Origin: Amoeboradix gromovi
Taxonomy: Eukaryota > Sanchytriomycota > Sanchytriomycetes > Sanchytriales > Sanchytriaceae
DNA length: 35,605 nucleotides
Direction of reading: 5' to 3'
Assembly: GCA_018985225.1 (NCBI GenBank)
Contig: JADGIF010000024.1
Location: forward strand, 1-35,605
Below are positions 1 through 10,200 of this stretch, piece after piece. The notes under the pieces are model-generated. The model was not told where the DNA came from. It was given only the letters and a program-made list of their open reading frames with translations, and made no database searches. Numbering within the stretch: position 1 is the first letter of the stretch; the number at the start of each line of letters is the position of its first letter. The position numbers and the translations under genes were made by a program.

Positions 1-275
1 AATAGATAAGAGTAATGATGTTAGTATAAAATTACAAAATGGCTCTAGAAAAGAGTACCGTCTAAGAAAATGCACCTTTTGCTTAGATGCTCAAAGACCT
101 CATATATTTGAACGAGATGCAGGGTCTTCTAGTTTTATTATGAAGAGGGGATTGAAAGTAATGAGAGAATATTGGTATAATAGAAGATCTTTTATTAATG
201 ATAGCATTTCCTCCGTATGGTCCACCTTCTTTAAAAACGAGTTAGTCTAGTTTTTATATTTGGTGTCCCAATTGA
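1..275 (+). mobile_element. Fanzor-type element, 3' end (copy A), cut by window edge
   Basis: A frame is open from base 2 to the TAG at 248-250 (82 codons). It carries a CTFC zinc-ribbon half followed, 14 residues later, by FERDAGSSSFI. A CxxC half-ribbon followed by RDxxxxxxI is the C-terminal signature of the TnpB/Fanzor RNA-guided nuclease family: the second half of the inserted zinc ribbon, then the RuvC-III Asp. The stop lies inside a terminal repeat at about 240-275 (core, read inward on the other strand, GGGACACCAAATATAA) that recurs in copies B, C and D. The remainder of the gene lies outside the window. Of the four copies this one alone keeps this portion of the frame intact, so it may be the 3' end of a coding element. 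The family call rests on motifs only. Confidence 0.6.
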
Positions 276-473
276 TAATCTGATCAAAAAGAATATTATT
301 TTCAAGATAATTGCAACGTAATCGCCGAGTATTTTGACAAAGCTAGTTTATTTTCATTCATTTTTTAATAGCTGGTGTTAATCTAATCCCTACAACTAGC
401 TTAAAATGATGGAAGTCTTCACTTGCTTTTCATTCTTTTTCAATTACGTCGATATTTGAAACTTCAAGTAAAC

Positions 474-830
474 ATGAATTGTACAAAAGAATTGGATCAG
501 TTGATGCAGGGACATGAAGAGTGTTTAATTGACCATTTGAAGAACTCCCAAGTGCAAGCCCAAGATGGAGTAGCATTTTCTCGTCAGTTGTTAATGGATA
601 GAATGGATCACCTGGATGGATTAATGAAAAAGCAACTGCTAGTTTTAGATAAGCTGTCTGAAGATCACATCCAATTTCAATCGGAAACCAAAGAACTAGT
701 AGAATCTTTGACAGCTAAAACTAGTCATATCCTATCTATTGCAACTGACAGATACCATCAATGCATTGACAAATTCGCTTCGGAAATGAATGTCATCATC
801 GAAAAGACCCAAAAACAACTGGAAGAATAA
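474..830 (+). CDS. Small coiled-coil protein, function unknown
   Basis: This is a 118-residue acidic, helical protein starting at the first in-frame ATG (474). The frame is open further upstream but only from TTG codons. Hydrophobic residues recur at heptad-like spacing through most of the length (for example LDGLMKKQLLVLDKLSED), with no Pro and few Gly, so a long coiled coil is likely. No catalytic motif, signal peptide or membrane segment is visible. A poly(A)-like AATAAA sits at 832-837, just after the stop, as in other genes here. It converges on the CSN2 gene with only about 15 bp between stop codons. I do not recognise the family. An upstream exon joined by a tiny intron cannot be excluded, because an ATG at 409 opens a short frame that closes before 474. 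Confidence 0.55.
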   Translation: MNCTKELDQLMQGHEECLIDHLKNSQVQAQDGVAFSRQLLMDRMDHLDGLMKKQLLVLDKLSEDHIQFQSETKELVESLTAKTSHILSIATDRYHQCIDKFASEMNVIIEKTQKQLEE

Positions 831-845
831 CAATAAATTTAATAA

Positions 846-2142
846 TTAAAAGGAATTTATTTTTTGTCTAATATTTACAAAAATCGGATGCAGATTAGCT
901 CTGAATGTTGAAAGTTCTGTCATCGTTTTTGAAGTGTCTTGTTTTAAGTGTAACTCGTTTTTGGCGTCATTAATTACTGCCGACAATTTTTCATCTAAAA
1001 TCATCTTGACCAACATTACTTTCAATTGATCTAAATCCACATGAATCTTATCAACAATGATCTGAAATGGAATTACAACAGAGTTGAAAGCCTCACATGT
1101 TGTTATTATGGTTTGGAAACGTATTTCTTCCAGCACATTATCAATGTAGCCCTTAATAAAAGGATCTGATAAAAATGTGTTTTCTCCCTCTATATTAGTG
1201 AAAAATACGCTTGAGAATCATTTGAAATGTTTCGATATCTTCTGTTTGGTAAGCAGACATTAAAGCTGTTAGCCCTTCAATTTCTTCGTTGGTCTTGTAA
1301 GGTTTAGTCTCGGGACTCTCAAATGGGTTGATTTTGGAACTGCTGAGAATGTTACACAGCACAAGATATTTTAAAACTCTGATGCGCTCATACGCACCAG
1401 CTTCATCATAATTCTTAAAGGATTCAAAGAATTCTCTTCTAGCTCCGTCAAAGTCTTGTTGCTGACAATACATCTTCCCACCACATTCTCTTATTATTCC
1501 AGTTATCTTAGGATGTGGAATAGCAGACCTTATAGTCAATGTTCTAGTATAAAGTTCCTTCAATTTTCGATTATTATTAGTTTCCGAGTAGTATTGAATC
1601 TCCAAAGCTGCAATCTCTAAAGCTTGGGTGGCTTGAGATTCAGAGGATTCGCTTAATGCTTGCTGTAGCTGCTTAAATATCTTTGGTAATGGTTTAAAGT
1701 TGTGCTGCTGCAAATAAAAAGACGCTAATTTGACCTGTACTTTGCTCCAAATACGAGTGTTGCTGTGATCTTTGAGATGGTTCGAGATGTCTAATAGTAA
1801 ATCAACAGAAGATTCACACGTAGAATGCTGGCACGTGAAGTCTATCAGATTGTTGATTGATTTTTCAAAGTAATATGGCAACAATTTGGCAGAGAAATCC
1901 AATATGATCTTCAATTGGGGTTTAGCATCCTTCTTGAGCAGCAAAAGACACTTGTATATCTGTTTCTTAGCTTTAAATTCATACTCCCCGTCGCCAATTT
2001 CTTTAAAGCTTTGTATCGCTTGTAGAGGATCTGTTTCCTTCAAAGACTTAGCGAAATAGTACTTATTCTCTACCTCTGCGTTTTCGTCAGTCTCACTTCC
2101 AAAGTCACCATCACTGCCAAATCCAAAATCATCTTCATCCAT
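846..2142 (-). CDS. CSN2: COP9 signalosome subunit 2 (CSN2/COPS2), spliced
   Basis: CSN2 is a PCI-domain scaffold of the COP9 signalosome, the complex that removes NEDD8 from cullins. Exon 1 (2142-1209) begins with the typical acidic N-terminus (MDEDDFGFGSD). It contains family-conserved stretches such as SAIPHPKITGIIRECGGKM, FKNYDEAG and LKYLVLCNILSSSKINPF. The frame then hits a stop at 1195-1197. The missing C-terminal PCI/winged-helix part (DPFIKGYI, later VMLVKMILDEKL) continues in another frame down to the TAA at 846-848. Removing the 19-nt intron 1190-1208 joins the two as ILK-QGENTFLS-DPF, with the same eight-residue spacing between ILK and DPF that I recall for human CSN2. The product is 425 residues, close to the usual ~443. 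A divergent partner lies beyond relic B upstream. Confidence 0.88.
1190..1208 (-). other. 19-nt spliceosomal intron in CSN2
   Basis: On the coding strand the intron reads GTATTTTTCACTAATATAG. It has a GTAT donor, an ACTAAT branch-like motif and a TAG acceptor. Removal restores the CSN2 frame (CAG glutamine codon formed across the junction) and the family spacing. The putative branch A lies at intron position 14, five nucleotides before the last G. Confidence 0.8.
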
Positions 2143-2332
2143 TGTCTCAGGGATTCTAATTTATTTTTTAGACAAACACACTTGATATGCGCTACCCATT
2201 AAAATTCCTGGTTTCCTAGAACACCAAGAAATTTCAAAGAAAAAAAAGATAAAGCAGTGGATCCATTACAATGGTTATTCACGGTTCCACCACACTGAGG
2301 CGAAATTGAGCAGTGATGCATATATTTCCAAT

Positions 2333-2600
2333 GTATGGGAAACCAAATATAAGACTAGACTAAGTCGTTTTTAAAGTAGGTGCTCCATACGGAGGAAATA
2401 CTATTATTAATAAAAGTTTTTTTTCTTTCATAATGCCATTCCCCTCTTTAAAATAAAACAAGATGACCCACTATCTCTTTCAAATAGTGAAGGTCTTTGA
2501 GTGTCTAAGCAAAAGGTGCATTATCTACTTCTTTACCACTGTTATCTGTTCCATTTCTTTTTCTTATTAGCACCTTTCGTACAACTTATTTTTGTTTTCT
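2333..2600 (-). mobile_element. Fanzor-type relic (copy B)
   Basis: Reading the minus strand, this copy parallels copy A base for base over long stretches. It has the CTFCLDTQRP zinc-ribbon half, FERDSGSSCF with the RuvC-III Asp, then RRGMAL-like sequence ending in an early TGA. It ends in the shared terminal repeat at about 2333-2365. Upstream the frame is broken by small indels, though remnants comparable to copy A (NGTDNSGKE against NGSRKEY) are visible to about 2600. It occupies the divergent spacer between CSN2 (start 2142) and the exonuclease-like gene (start 2733). No second terminal repeat was found. It is decayed. Confidence 0.55.
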
Positions 2601-2732
2601 CTTTTTATTAATCATTGTTTCTAAGATTTTGATGGATGAGAAGCTTTTATACTGAAATAATTTACTCGAAGCAGTCAGATTAATTTAATTTACTATCGGT
2701 TAATACACACCTGAAATAAGCCCCTGTTTTTG

Positions 2733-3734
2733 ATGGTCAAAATTCTTTATGCAACTACTATCCTAGATTGCCATAATTATCTTGAGCACTTCAAGAGCGA
2801 CAAATTTATTAGTCTGGATGTAGAAGGTACCCAAACTGGCAAAATCGAACTTGTTCAAATAGGAAACGCAACAACTGCATTACTAATTCCGGTATGGAAA
2901 TATGGAATACCACTCGGTTTAAATTTGTTGCTACGAAGTATGAATACAGTGAAGCTTGTCTGGGGCGGGAGTGAAAGTAAAGAATTCCAGGAAATTGGCG
3001 GCAAATTGTTTTCTGTGATTGATTGTCAGCAGTTGTCTAGTGCTAATAATGGCAGCAAAGGTCTAGCCAACGCTAGCCTGGAGTTTCTCAATGGTAAACT
3101 AGAGAGATATCGGAAATTGGAAGGTTTCAGTCATACTAAATTCAAGAACTGGGCTACAGACAATCTGCCCAATTTTGCCATCAAGTATGCCGCTTATGAT
3201 GTATTCTCAGTGTATTATATCTTTAAGGTACTGCAAACCGCTCCTTTAGCACGTCCACTATTGGATTCCAATCGTCTCTTTCCAATGATATTAGCAGCAA
3301 ATAATGGTAGAAACTGCATGTCGCTTTTTAAAAGCTCAATGAACATTATAAAAGGTGAGATTAACGAGATTTCTAAACTTATTTTTTGTGCAAAAGCAAT
3401 AATTTCTGTCGCTTTACATTGTGATCAGCTAATATCTTTTAAGAGGCACCCTTCATTTACTCTGACTACTATAACAGATGTATCGGACTGTATTCAATTC
3501 TTAATAAGTACCTGCTTAAAAGTGGAGTCCAATCAAATAGCTAGAGTGTCAGTTGGGAATTATACATGGGGCTTGCAGCCTATTACTATCAAAAAGCATG
3601 TTGAAAATGGTGAGACTGTCAAGATGAAATTGTTAGATCTCCCAATTGACGTTTCTGCGCTAAAATTCGAAAACTGGGATTTTGAACTGTCCGCATTAGC
3701 AATTGGACGTATTCACGCTAGAAAAGATAGTTGA
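2733..3734 (+). CDS. 3'-5' exonuclease-like (DEDD/RNase D fold) protein
   Basis: This is a 333-residue protein starting at ATG 2733 (the preceding in-frame TTG is not needed). The first ~175 residues have the layout of a DEDDy 3'-5' exonuclease domain as in RNase D, WRN or EXD proteins. Exo I is SLDVEG with D29 and E31. The Exo II region is LVWGGSESKEF (about residue 70). Exo III is YAAYD at 152-156. The Exo II Asp that normally follows an Asn is not evident (ES/SKE instead), so the domain may be inactive or altered. The C-terminal half has no recognised domain. AATAAA (3734-3739) overlaps the stop codon. The gene converges on Mrd1 with 11 bp between stops. The substrate is unknown. Confidence 0.65.
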   Translation: MVKILYATTILDCHNYLEHFKSDKFISLDVEGTQTGKIELVQIGNATTALLIPVWKYGIPLGLNLLLRSMNTVKLVWGGSESKEFQEIGGKLFSVIDCQQLSSANNGSKGLANASLEFLNGKLERYRKLEGFSHTKFKNWATDNLPNFAIKYAAYDVFSVYYIFKVLQTAPLARPLLDSNRLFPMILAANNGRNCMSLFKSSMNIIKGEINEISKLIFCAKAIISVALHCDQLISFKRHPSFTLTTITDVSDCIQFLISTCLKVESNQIARVSVGNYTWGLQPITIKKHVENGETVKMKLLDLPIDVSALKFENWDFELSALAIGRIHARKDS

Positions 3735-3745
3735 ATAAAATTTTA

Positions 3746-5791
3746 TTAAACAGAAGCCACTTTGCGCTTTTTGGCGGTAGTTAAGGCGTCATTTGCGCTT
3801 TCCTGTCCACTGAATTGCATTATCAAATGCCTACCATAAAAATGAACTCCATTCATTTTTTGAATTAATTGCTTGGCATCCCCAATGGACTGACATTCAA
3901 CAAAGCAAAAACCACGATGACCTCCGTCATACTTTTTAGGCAATCTCAAAGATCGAATTGTGCAGACAGTTGATAACAAAACATGCAGTTCTTGACGAGT
4001 AGCTTCGAAAGGTACGTTTTTTATCACAATCTTAGTCGATGCTTGTCCAAGGTCAACAGCTTTTCTTTTAGAGCCCAGTTTTTCTGTTTCGCGTTGTGAT
4101 ATTCTTAAAACTAAAGAGTGGCCGTCCAACACTGTATTTGCTAACTTACGAATGCATCCCTCTGCATTGGCATGTGAGTCAAACTCAACAAACCCATATC
4201 CCATAGAAAGTAGTTCACCACTAGGACTTTGCTTAGTTTTCATTAACGCTTTTCTAAAACCTGGCAAATGCTTAAAGAGATTTTCAAAATGCATGCTGCC
4301 CGTGTTGAAATTCAAATTTTTAACAAAGACAGACACACAATTGTTTGATTCCTCAACAGGTGAAATAGGCTTGTCATTATCCTCATCGTTTTTTGGATTA
4401 TCATTGCTATTAGTGCCGACAACAATTGTAGGTGTTTTAGAAACAGGCTTTCCTCGGGTTTTTTTAAATGTAAACTTTGGTGCCCACTCCAAATACAACG
4501 GTAACCCATCAAATGGTTTATAGGAGGATGCTTTGAACGCAATTTTAGCTTCTGTAGGATGTACGTATTCAATTATCGCGACGGAACGGCTAGGTGGCAA
4601 CAAAAGTCTTACAATGTCACCAAATTTTTGGAACCACCCTAAAAACTTTTCCACATTCATAGTCGATGTAAGATTCTTAACTAACAAAATCTTATCGCTT
4701 CGCTCGTCTTTACAGCTAAAGTCGTCATTCTCATTTGCTTCAAAGTTCTTAAAAGCATCTACTGATACGCCGTTCTCTTCAAACCAATTCTTTAATAACG
4801 ATAACTCTTGAACCTCCAACACCCCCATTCTAACAGCTGCACCTTCTTCATGTACGTTCAAAACTTCTGCTTCTGACATGCCTAATGATTTAGCCATATT
4901 AGCGACAACAGATGTTGGATTCAAATACAAAGTATTCCAATTGAATCCTAATTGAGTGATCTTCTTTTTGTCCTGTAGTCTTTTTTCTTTCAAGCTGTAC
5001 GCAACTTCATTTGTAAGTGGAGAATCTCCTGGATAAATAAATATGTTTCTGCCTGAATAAACCAGGGTAGGGACAGAATCGGGCTTGGTTAACTCTTCTT
5101 GTTTAACTCGCTTGTACTTCTTTCTTGATGCCTGTCCACCTAGACAGTACAACTTAACAGCATCTAAACCAAACATAAATTGAATAAATGCTATACCTTT
5201 TGGTGATTTAGTAAGCTTATCAATTGGGACATGAACCTCTGATATGGGCCCAAATTTTTGGAAAAAATCTTTTAAATCAACCTCGGTGCAGTCATACGGA
5301 ATATTTGTAATATACAGTCTAGATGTGTTCATTATTTTGTTAATAACATCGATAGAGTCAGAAGCTAACTGGGATTCATCTTGGCTGGCCTCAATGCCAT
5401 CTGCCAATGTAGTCGTGTTTTGGATATCTGATTGTTCCTCACTCTTCTTTAATTCGTGTGCCGCTCTTTTCGGCATTTCTTCCTCTTTGTTGTCTGTGCT
5501 GCGTTCGTTGTTGATACATTTATCGTCTTTCAATTTTTGCTCTTCAAAAATAGATCTTGCATAGTCAATTTTAACTCTACTTGTGCCCAGATAATAGTTA
5601 TCTAGGGATTGCAATTTCTTTGCGTCTTCTCTGCTTTTTACTCCAACAAATGCACAATGTCTAAATTTCTTGTCTTTGAATAGCAAATGAACATCCGTAA
5701 CAACAATGTCTGCAAACTTTTCGTTAATCAGTTTTATTAGGCCTTCCTTGCTAGTACAATTTATATTTTTGATCAATAATCGAGTTGACAT
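3746..5791 (-). CDS. MRD1: Mrd1/RBM19, five-RRM pre-rRNA processing factor
   Basis: Mrd1 binds pre-18S rRNA in the nucleolus and is needed for early 90S/SSU-processome cleavages. The frame is open to 5932, but the family N-terminus (MSTRLLIKNI, the first RNP2) starts at the ATG 5789-5791, giving 681 residues. Five RRMs can be placed in order: residues ~3-80 (LLIKNI), ~155-230 (LYITNIPYDCTEVDLKDFF, then GIAFIQF), ~365-435 (ILLVKNL, then SVAIIEY), ~485-570 (VFVKNLNF, then GYGFVEF) and ~585-665 (IVIKNVPFEATRQELHVL, then GFCFVEC). A Lys/Glu-rich linker follows RRM1. It shares a 275-bp divergent spacer with the GT8 gene. RBM19 is the animal name for the same protein. Confidence 0.85.
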   Translation of the reverse strand: MSTRLLIKNINCTSKEGLIKLINEKFADIVVTDVHLLFKDKKFRHCAFVGVKSREDAKKLQSLDNYYLGTSRVKIDYARSIFEEQKLKDDKCINNERSTDNKEEEMPKRAAHELKKSEEQSDIQNTTTLADGIEASQDESQLASDSIDVINKIMNTSRLYITNIPYDCTEVDLKDFFQKFGPISEVHVPIDKLTKSPKGIAFIQFMFGLDAVKLYCLGGQASRKKYKRVKQEELTKPDSVPTLVYSGRNIFIYPGDSPLTNEVAYSLKEKRLQDKKKITQLGFNWNTLYLNPTSVVANMAKSLGMSEAEVLNVHEEGAAVRMGVLEVQELSLLKNWFEENGVSVDAFKNFEANENDDFSCKDERSDKILLVKNLTSTMNVEKFLGWFQKFGDIVRLLLPPSRSVAIIEYVHPTEAKIAFKASSYKPFDGLPLYLEWAPKFTFKKTRGKPVSKTPTIVVGTNSNDNPKNDEDNDKPISPVEESNNCVSVFVKNLNFNTGSMHFENLFKHLPGFRKALMKTKQSPSGELLSMGYGFVEFDSHANAEGCIRKLANTVLDGHSLVLRISQRETEKLGSKRKAVDLGQASTKIVIKNVPFEATRQELHVLLSTVCTIRSLRLPKKYDGGHRGFCFVECQSIGDAKQLIQKMNGVHFYGRHLIMQFSGQESANDALTTAKKRKVASV

Positions 5792-6066
5792 TGAAAAAAA
5801 TCTCCTAAAGTTCTCCTTTGAATTGAGTATGGCACTAAATATCTTGGGAGCATTCCAGTTGTCAGAGCAACAATCGCGATTCTGCAGAAGATATCTGTTA
5901 TATCCTTTCGTATCTGGCATCCTATACGGCATCGGTGAATTGTCAGCAAGATGGTATTTTGGTTCACGATATTTGCTTCCTTTGTACCAGCAAATAAATT
6001 CTCTAAAATGATAACCAAAATCAGTAAATCGCTACTTTCTCAATTCTATTCATTTGCGCTGAAACC

Positions 6067-7179
6067 ATGAAACTTAACTTTGAACTCTTGATTTTTGCAG
6101 CATGCATGGTTGTTGTCCTTCTAATACATGTAAAATTTACAAAATATGAATGGCAGCATCTGATGTTTAAACCTTTACCTTTGTTGTACTGGACAATGGA
6201 TGCACCAAAATTCAATTTTTCAGAAGCTATCCCAACTCTTAATCTTACTGTTCCAGTTGGAATAGTTTATCTGGTATACCCCAAATCGCTATTATCTTGT
6301 TATACTTCAATAGGATTCTTGAAAGCCACGGAAAATGAAAATTATCCAATTGAGATCTGGTATCATTCTGACGAGACTTCGATTGATAAAATTTCGATAT
6401 TCGAAAATGTGAGCGTTAGAAATTTAAAGGATTATAGTGTAAGTGTAGACTCTAAACTCAAAAACAACTATCACTTTAAAAGTGTTGCGATTTTGAATTC
6501 AAATTTTGCTAAGGTGATTTACGTGGATGCTGATGCTCTTGTCTTAGACAATCTTGACGTCTTATTGGAGCTGCATAGCAGTAGTCCAGTAGTAGCTGCT
6601 CAAGATTACTGGTTTACTCCAATTTCCAATCCCATATATTCCTTGTTTAAAGTTTCCACAAAGTACACAAGAGACATGGAAGCTGGATTTTTGATAGTAG
6701 ACAAGAGCAAATTGAGCGTCAAAAAGTCTCTGCAAATGGCTGTCGAAATGAATTTAAATCATGATATATTTTACAAGTATATATGGGGTGACAAGGACAC
6801 TTTTCGTATTGCTTTTGAACAATTCAAGGTTGACATTAGTTGGTCAGATCCTCCTGGTATTGTGTCTTCCGACTTCTATTCCATAAATGGCAATTCCATG
6901 GCGCATTTCTTCAATAATCAATTGCTGGTAATTCACATGACTTTACTAAAAGATTTTCCAACAATTCCCGAAAAACCATTTTCATACATCTGGCAGGACC
7001 ACAATAGTTTCTTTAATTTAGGGACTTTTGGTCATTTTATAAATCCAATTTGTGTCATGCCACTGGATCTCAGTTACAATTTGCTCTTTCATGAGCTTAG
7101 AAAAGAAGCAGTGTACAAGCTAAGGCTACTTGGCTATGACGTAGATCATAGAGTTGGGGATAAATACATAAACTTTTAA
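6067..7179 (+). CDS. GT8-type glycosyltransferase, type II membrane protein
   Basis: This 370-residue protein starts at ATG 6067. An N-terminal hydrophobic segment (about residues 6-22, LLIFAACMVVVLLI) with a short cytoplasmic tail suggests a signal anchor and a Golgi/ER lumenal catalytic domain. The glycogenin-like fold is shown by KVIYVDADALVLDNLDVL, with the metal-binding DxD at 154-156, then VAAQDYW and EAGFLIVDKS, which are GT8 landmarks. Fungal relatives include Gnt1-like N-acetylglucosaminyltransferases and glycogenin-related enzymes. The donor and acceptor cannot be read from the sequence. AATAAA at 7182-7187 closely follows the stop, and the P5A-ATPase starts only 26 bp downstream on the same strand. 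Confidence 0.75.
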   Translation: MKLNFELLIFAACMVVVLLIHVKFTKYEWQHLMFKPLPLLYWTMDAPKFNFSEAIPTLNLTVPVGIVYLVYPKSLLSCYTSIGFLKATENENYPIEIWYHSDETSIDKISIFENVSVRNLKDYSVSVDSKLKNNYHFKSVAILNSNFAKVIYVDADALVLDNLDVLLELHSSSPVVAAQDYWFTPISNPIYSLFKVSTKYTRDMEAGFLIVDKSKLSVKKSLQMAVEMNLNHDIFYKYIWGDKDTFRIAFEQFKVDISWSDPPGIVSSDFYSINGNSMAHFFNNQLLVIHMTLLKDFPTIPEKPFSYIWQDHNSFFNLGTFGHFINPICVMPLDLSYNLLFHELRKEAVYKLRLLGYDVDHRVGDKYINF

Positions 7180-7205
7180 GAAATAAACAATTTATTTTCA
7201 AAACT

Positions 7206-10200
7206 ATGTCGGACACCAAATCTGATGTCAAAACATTTCAGCGTTTGTCATCGTCCAATTTTGGTTATTTTGCATGCGCCTTATCAGCGATACCGCTTGC
7301 TATATCCTATCCTCGAAATGATATATATTTAGTTCTAGCCGCTGTTGCTTGTGGTTTTGTAGTTTTGTTCATCACCCTGGGTACAACTTGGTCAGTTTCG
7401 TTCAAGAAGGCTTTTTGGTTTAAAAAAGACAAAAATGGTAGCTATTGTTTTATTGAGCCTCATCTACATCGTGGAAAATCTGGAATTGTAACTGTACATT
7501 CTAATTTATTAGAATTTCAAAAAATGAAGTTTTATTTTGACAATGACAAGTTGGTTAGAATTGTTCCACAGCAATCGTTTACTGCTGCTGAGTTGTCCAA
7601 GCAAAGAGGCATTTTAAGTGATCCCGCCCCATTCCTAGTTAAATACGGAGAGAATCACTTTCAAATTCCTGTGCCTTCATTCATGGAATTATTTAAAGAA
7701 CATTTAGTTAAACCATTTTTTCTTTTCCAACTATTCTGTGTTAGTTTATGGATGTTTGACGAGATGTGGTATTATTCGTTGTTCACGCTGTTTATGTTAT
7801 TTGTGTTTGAAGCTACAGTTGTTATGCAACGCCTTAGAACTCTCAACGAATTCCATCAGATGCAGCACCCTGCATTTAACGTGTACTGTTATCGTAAGAG
7901 CAAATGGACTTTAATATCGACTCAGAACTTACTACCTACTGACATAATTAGTATTCCTATTTCTAGAGATGTTAAAGTGGAGCAAGAAGCCAGTATCCGT
8001 AATCCTGTTAAGCAGACTGTAGTTATAGAAACTATGACTCCCTGTGATTGTATCTTATTAAAACATTCTTGTGTCGTGAATGAGGCTATTCTAAGTGGCG
8101 AGTCTACCCCTGTGTTGAAAGAATCTGCATTGCTAAAGAATGACCATGAGGTAATATCTAGTAATACTAAATTGAACATCGTTTATGGAGGCACTAAAGT
8201 GCTTCAAGTTACGAGTCAGGAAGATGTCGACTGTAGCATACCTAACCCACCTGATAACGGTGCTATCGCAATGGTACTACAAACGGGGTTTAATACGACC
8301 CAAGGTGAATTAGTTAGAGTTATGGTGTTTAGCAGCGAGCCTGTAAGTGCTAACTCCTTGGAAGCATTTGCATTTATTGGGTTCTTGTTAATATTTGCAA
8401 TCACTGCTGCTGTGCATGTGTGGAATGTCGGCAGTTTGGATCCTAACCGTGATAAATACAAATTGTTCTTAAACTGCATAATGATTGTTACGTCATGCGT
8501 TCCTCCTGAATTGCCTATGGAGCTATCCTTGGCTGTCAATACATCACTAATGAGCTTATCAAAACTGAGCATATTCAGCACTGAACCATTTAGAATACCT
8601 TTTGCTGGAAGAGTTGATGTTTGCTGTTTTGACAAGACTGGCACTTTGACTCAAGAAGAATTAAAAGTGGTGGGTGTAGTCAACCAAAAGATGATAAGCG
8701 ATCCATTATCACTTGACTCTAATACATTACTGGCATTATGCACTGCTCATTCTCTTGTTATGCTGGCTAATAATAATGAAATAGTTGGTGATTCCATGGA
8801 AAAGGCTGTATACTCGTGGATCAAGTTTACTATGATTAACAATGTGGTCAAGTATAATAACAACTCTATTACCATTATCAAGAGATTTCCATTTAGTAGC
8901 GAATTAGCTAGAATGGGGACTATAAGCCTGCTTGGTGACAAGTCTATTATAAGCGTTAAAGGTGCTCCAGAACGTTTAAAATCCCTATTTGTTGATGCAC
9001 CGGCTAACTACGATGAAATATTAAACACTTACGCTATACAAGGTGGTAGAGTAATAGCAGTTGGATTTAAACAATTAGACAAGCATTATACAAATGCTGA
9101 GCTCAAGAACTTAGACTTGACTGATATAGAACAGGGTTTAACGTTCTGCGGTTTCTTATGTCTTCAATCACCCTTAAAAAATGATGCAGCTGCAACAATC
9201 AAGGAGTTGCATGAGAGCACTCACCATGTAGTTATGATAACTGGTGACAATCCTAACACTGCAATTCATGTTGCTAAACAACTAGACATAGCACCATTAA
9301 ATGTAGTCACAATCACAGCCATAGAGAACAAATTGATTATTCAGAGCGATATAGAGTCAATAGCTAGCATAGATGACATCAATTATTATAAGTTTAACAT
9401 CTGCATGACCGGCAAAGGATTGGAGTACCTTGTAAAGAATGATTTGAAGGCATTGAGCCGCATACTTATACACGTTGTTGTATTTGCCAGAATCAGTCCT
9501 GATCAAAAGGAATATATCATATTACAGTACAAAGAGCTAGGGCTTTACACATTAATGGCAGGGGATGGTAGTAATGACGTAGGAGCATTGAAACAAGCCC
9601 ATGTTGGTATAGCTTTGTTAAACGGGACTGAAGAAGATTTAGATAAGATTCATAGAATGGCAAGGATACAGAGACTACAAAAGGTTTGGGAGAAGCAGAC
9701 TAGCATAGCAAGTAAATTCAATCAACCTGCACCGCCGCCTCCACCTGAACTTCAGAGGTGGTTGGATGCAAACAAACCAGCTGCTGCAACTAAGACTTTG
9801 CCAACTGCTAGCAGTGCACAAGCAACGCAACAGGCTCAAATAGCGCAGATGATGATGGAAATGGAAGACGATACTCCTCAGTTGAAGTTTGGGGATGCGA
9901 GCATTGCAGCACCGTTTACCAGTAAATTGGGCAATACCAACGCAATAAGTCATATAATAAGACAGGGTAGGTGTACTTTGGTAACCACAATACAAATGTA
10001 TAAAATATTAGCTTTAAATTGTCTAATTAGTGCATACAGCATGAGCGTGTTGTATTTGCAGGGCATTAAATGGGGGGATTGGCAAATGACTATTCAAGGT
10101 ATACTGCTAAGTGTTTGCTTCTTGTGTATAAGCAAGGGTAAGCCAATTGAAAAATTAAGCAAAGAAAGGCCGCAAGGAAATATATTTAATTTCTACGTGC

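Noticed and set aside
1195..1210. A one-base frameshift in a T5 run as explanation for the CSN2 break
   Set aside because: Dropping one T also restores frame, but gives longer spacing between ILK and DPF than in human CSN2. The intron model matches the spacing and shares its exact structure with the NSF intron, where a frameshift cannot explain the data.
5792..5932. 47-residue N-terminal extension of Mrd1
   Set aside because: The family N-terminus begins exactly at the ATG 5789-5791 and the extension has no resemblance to Mrd1; it is probably 5'UTR.
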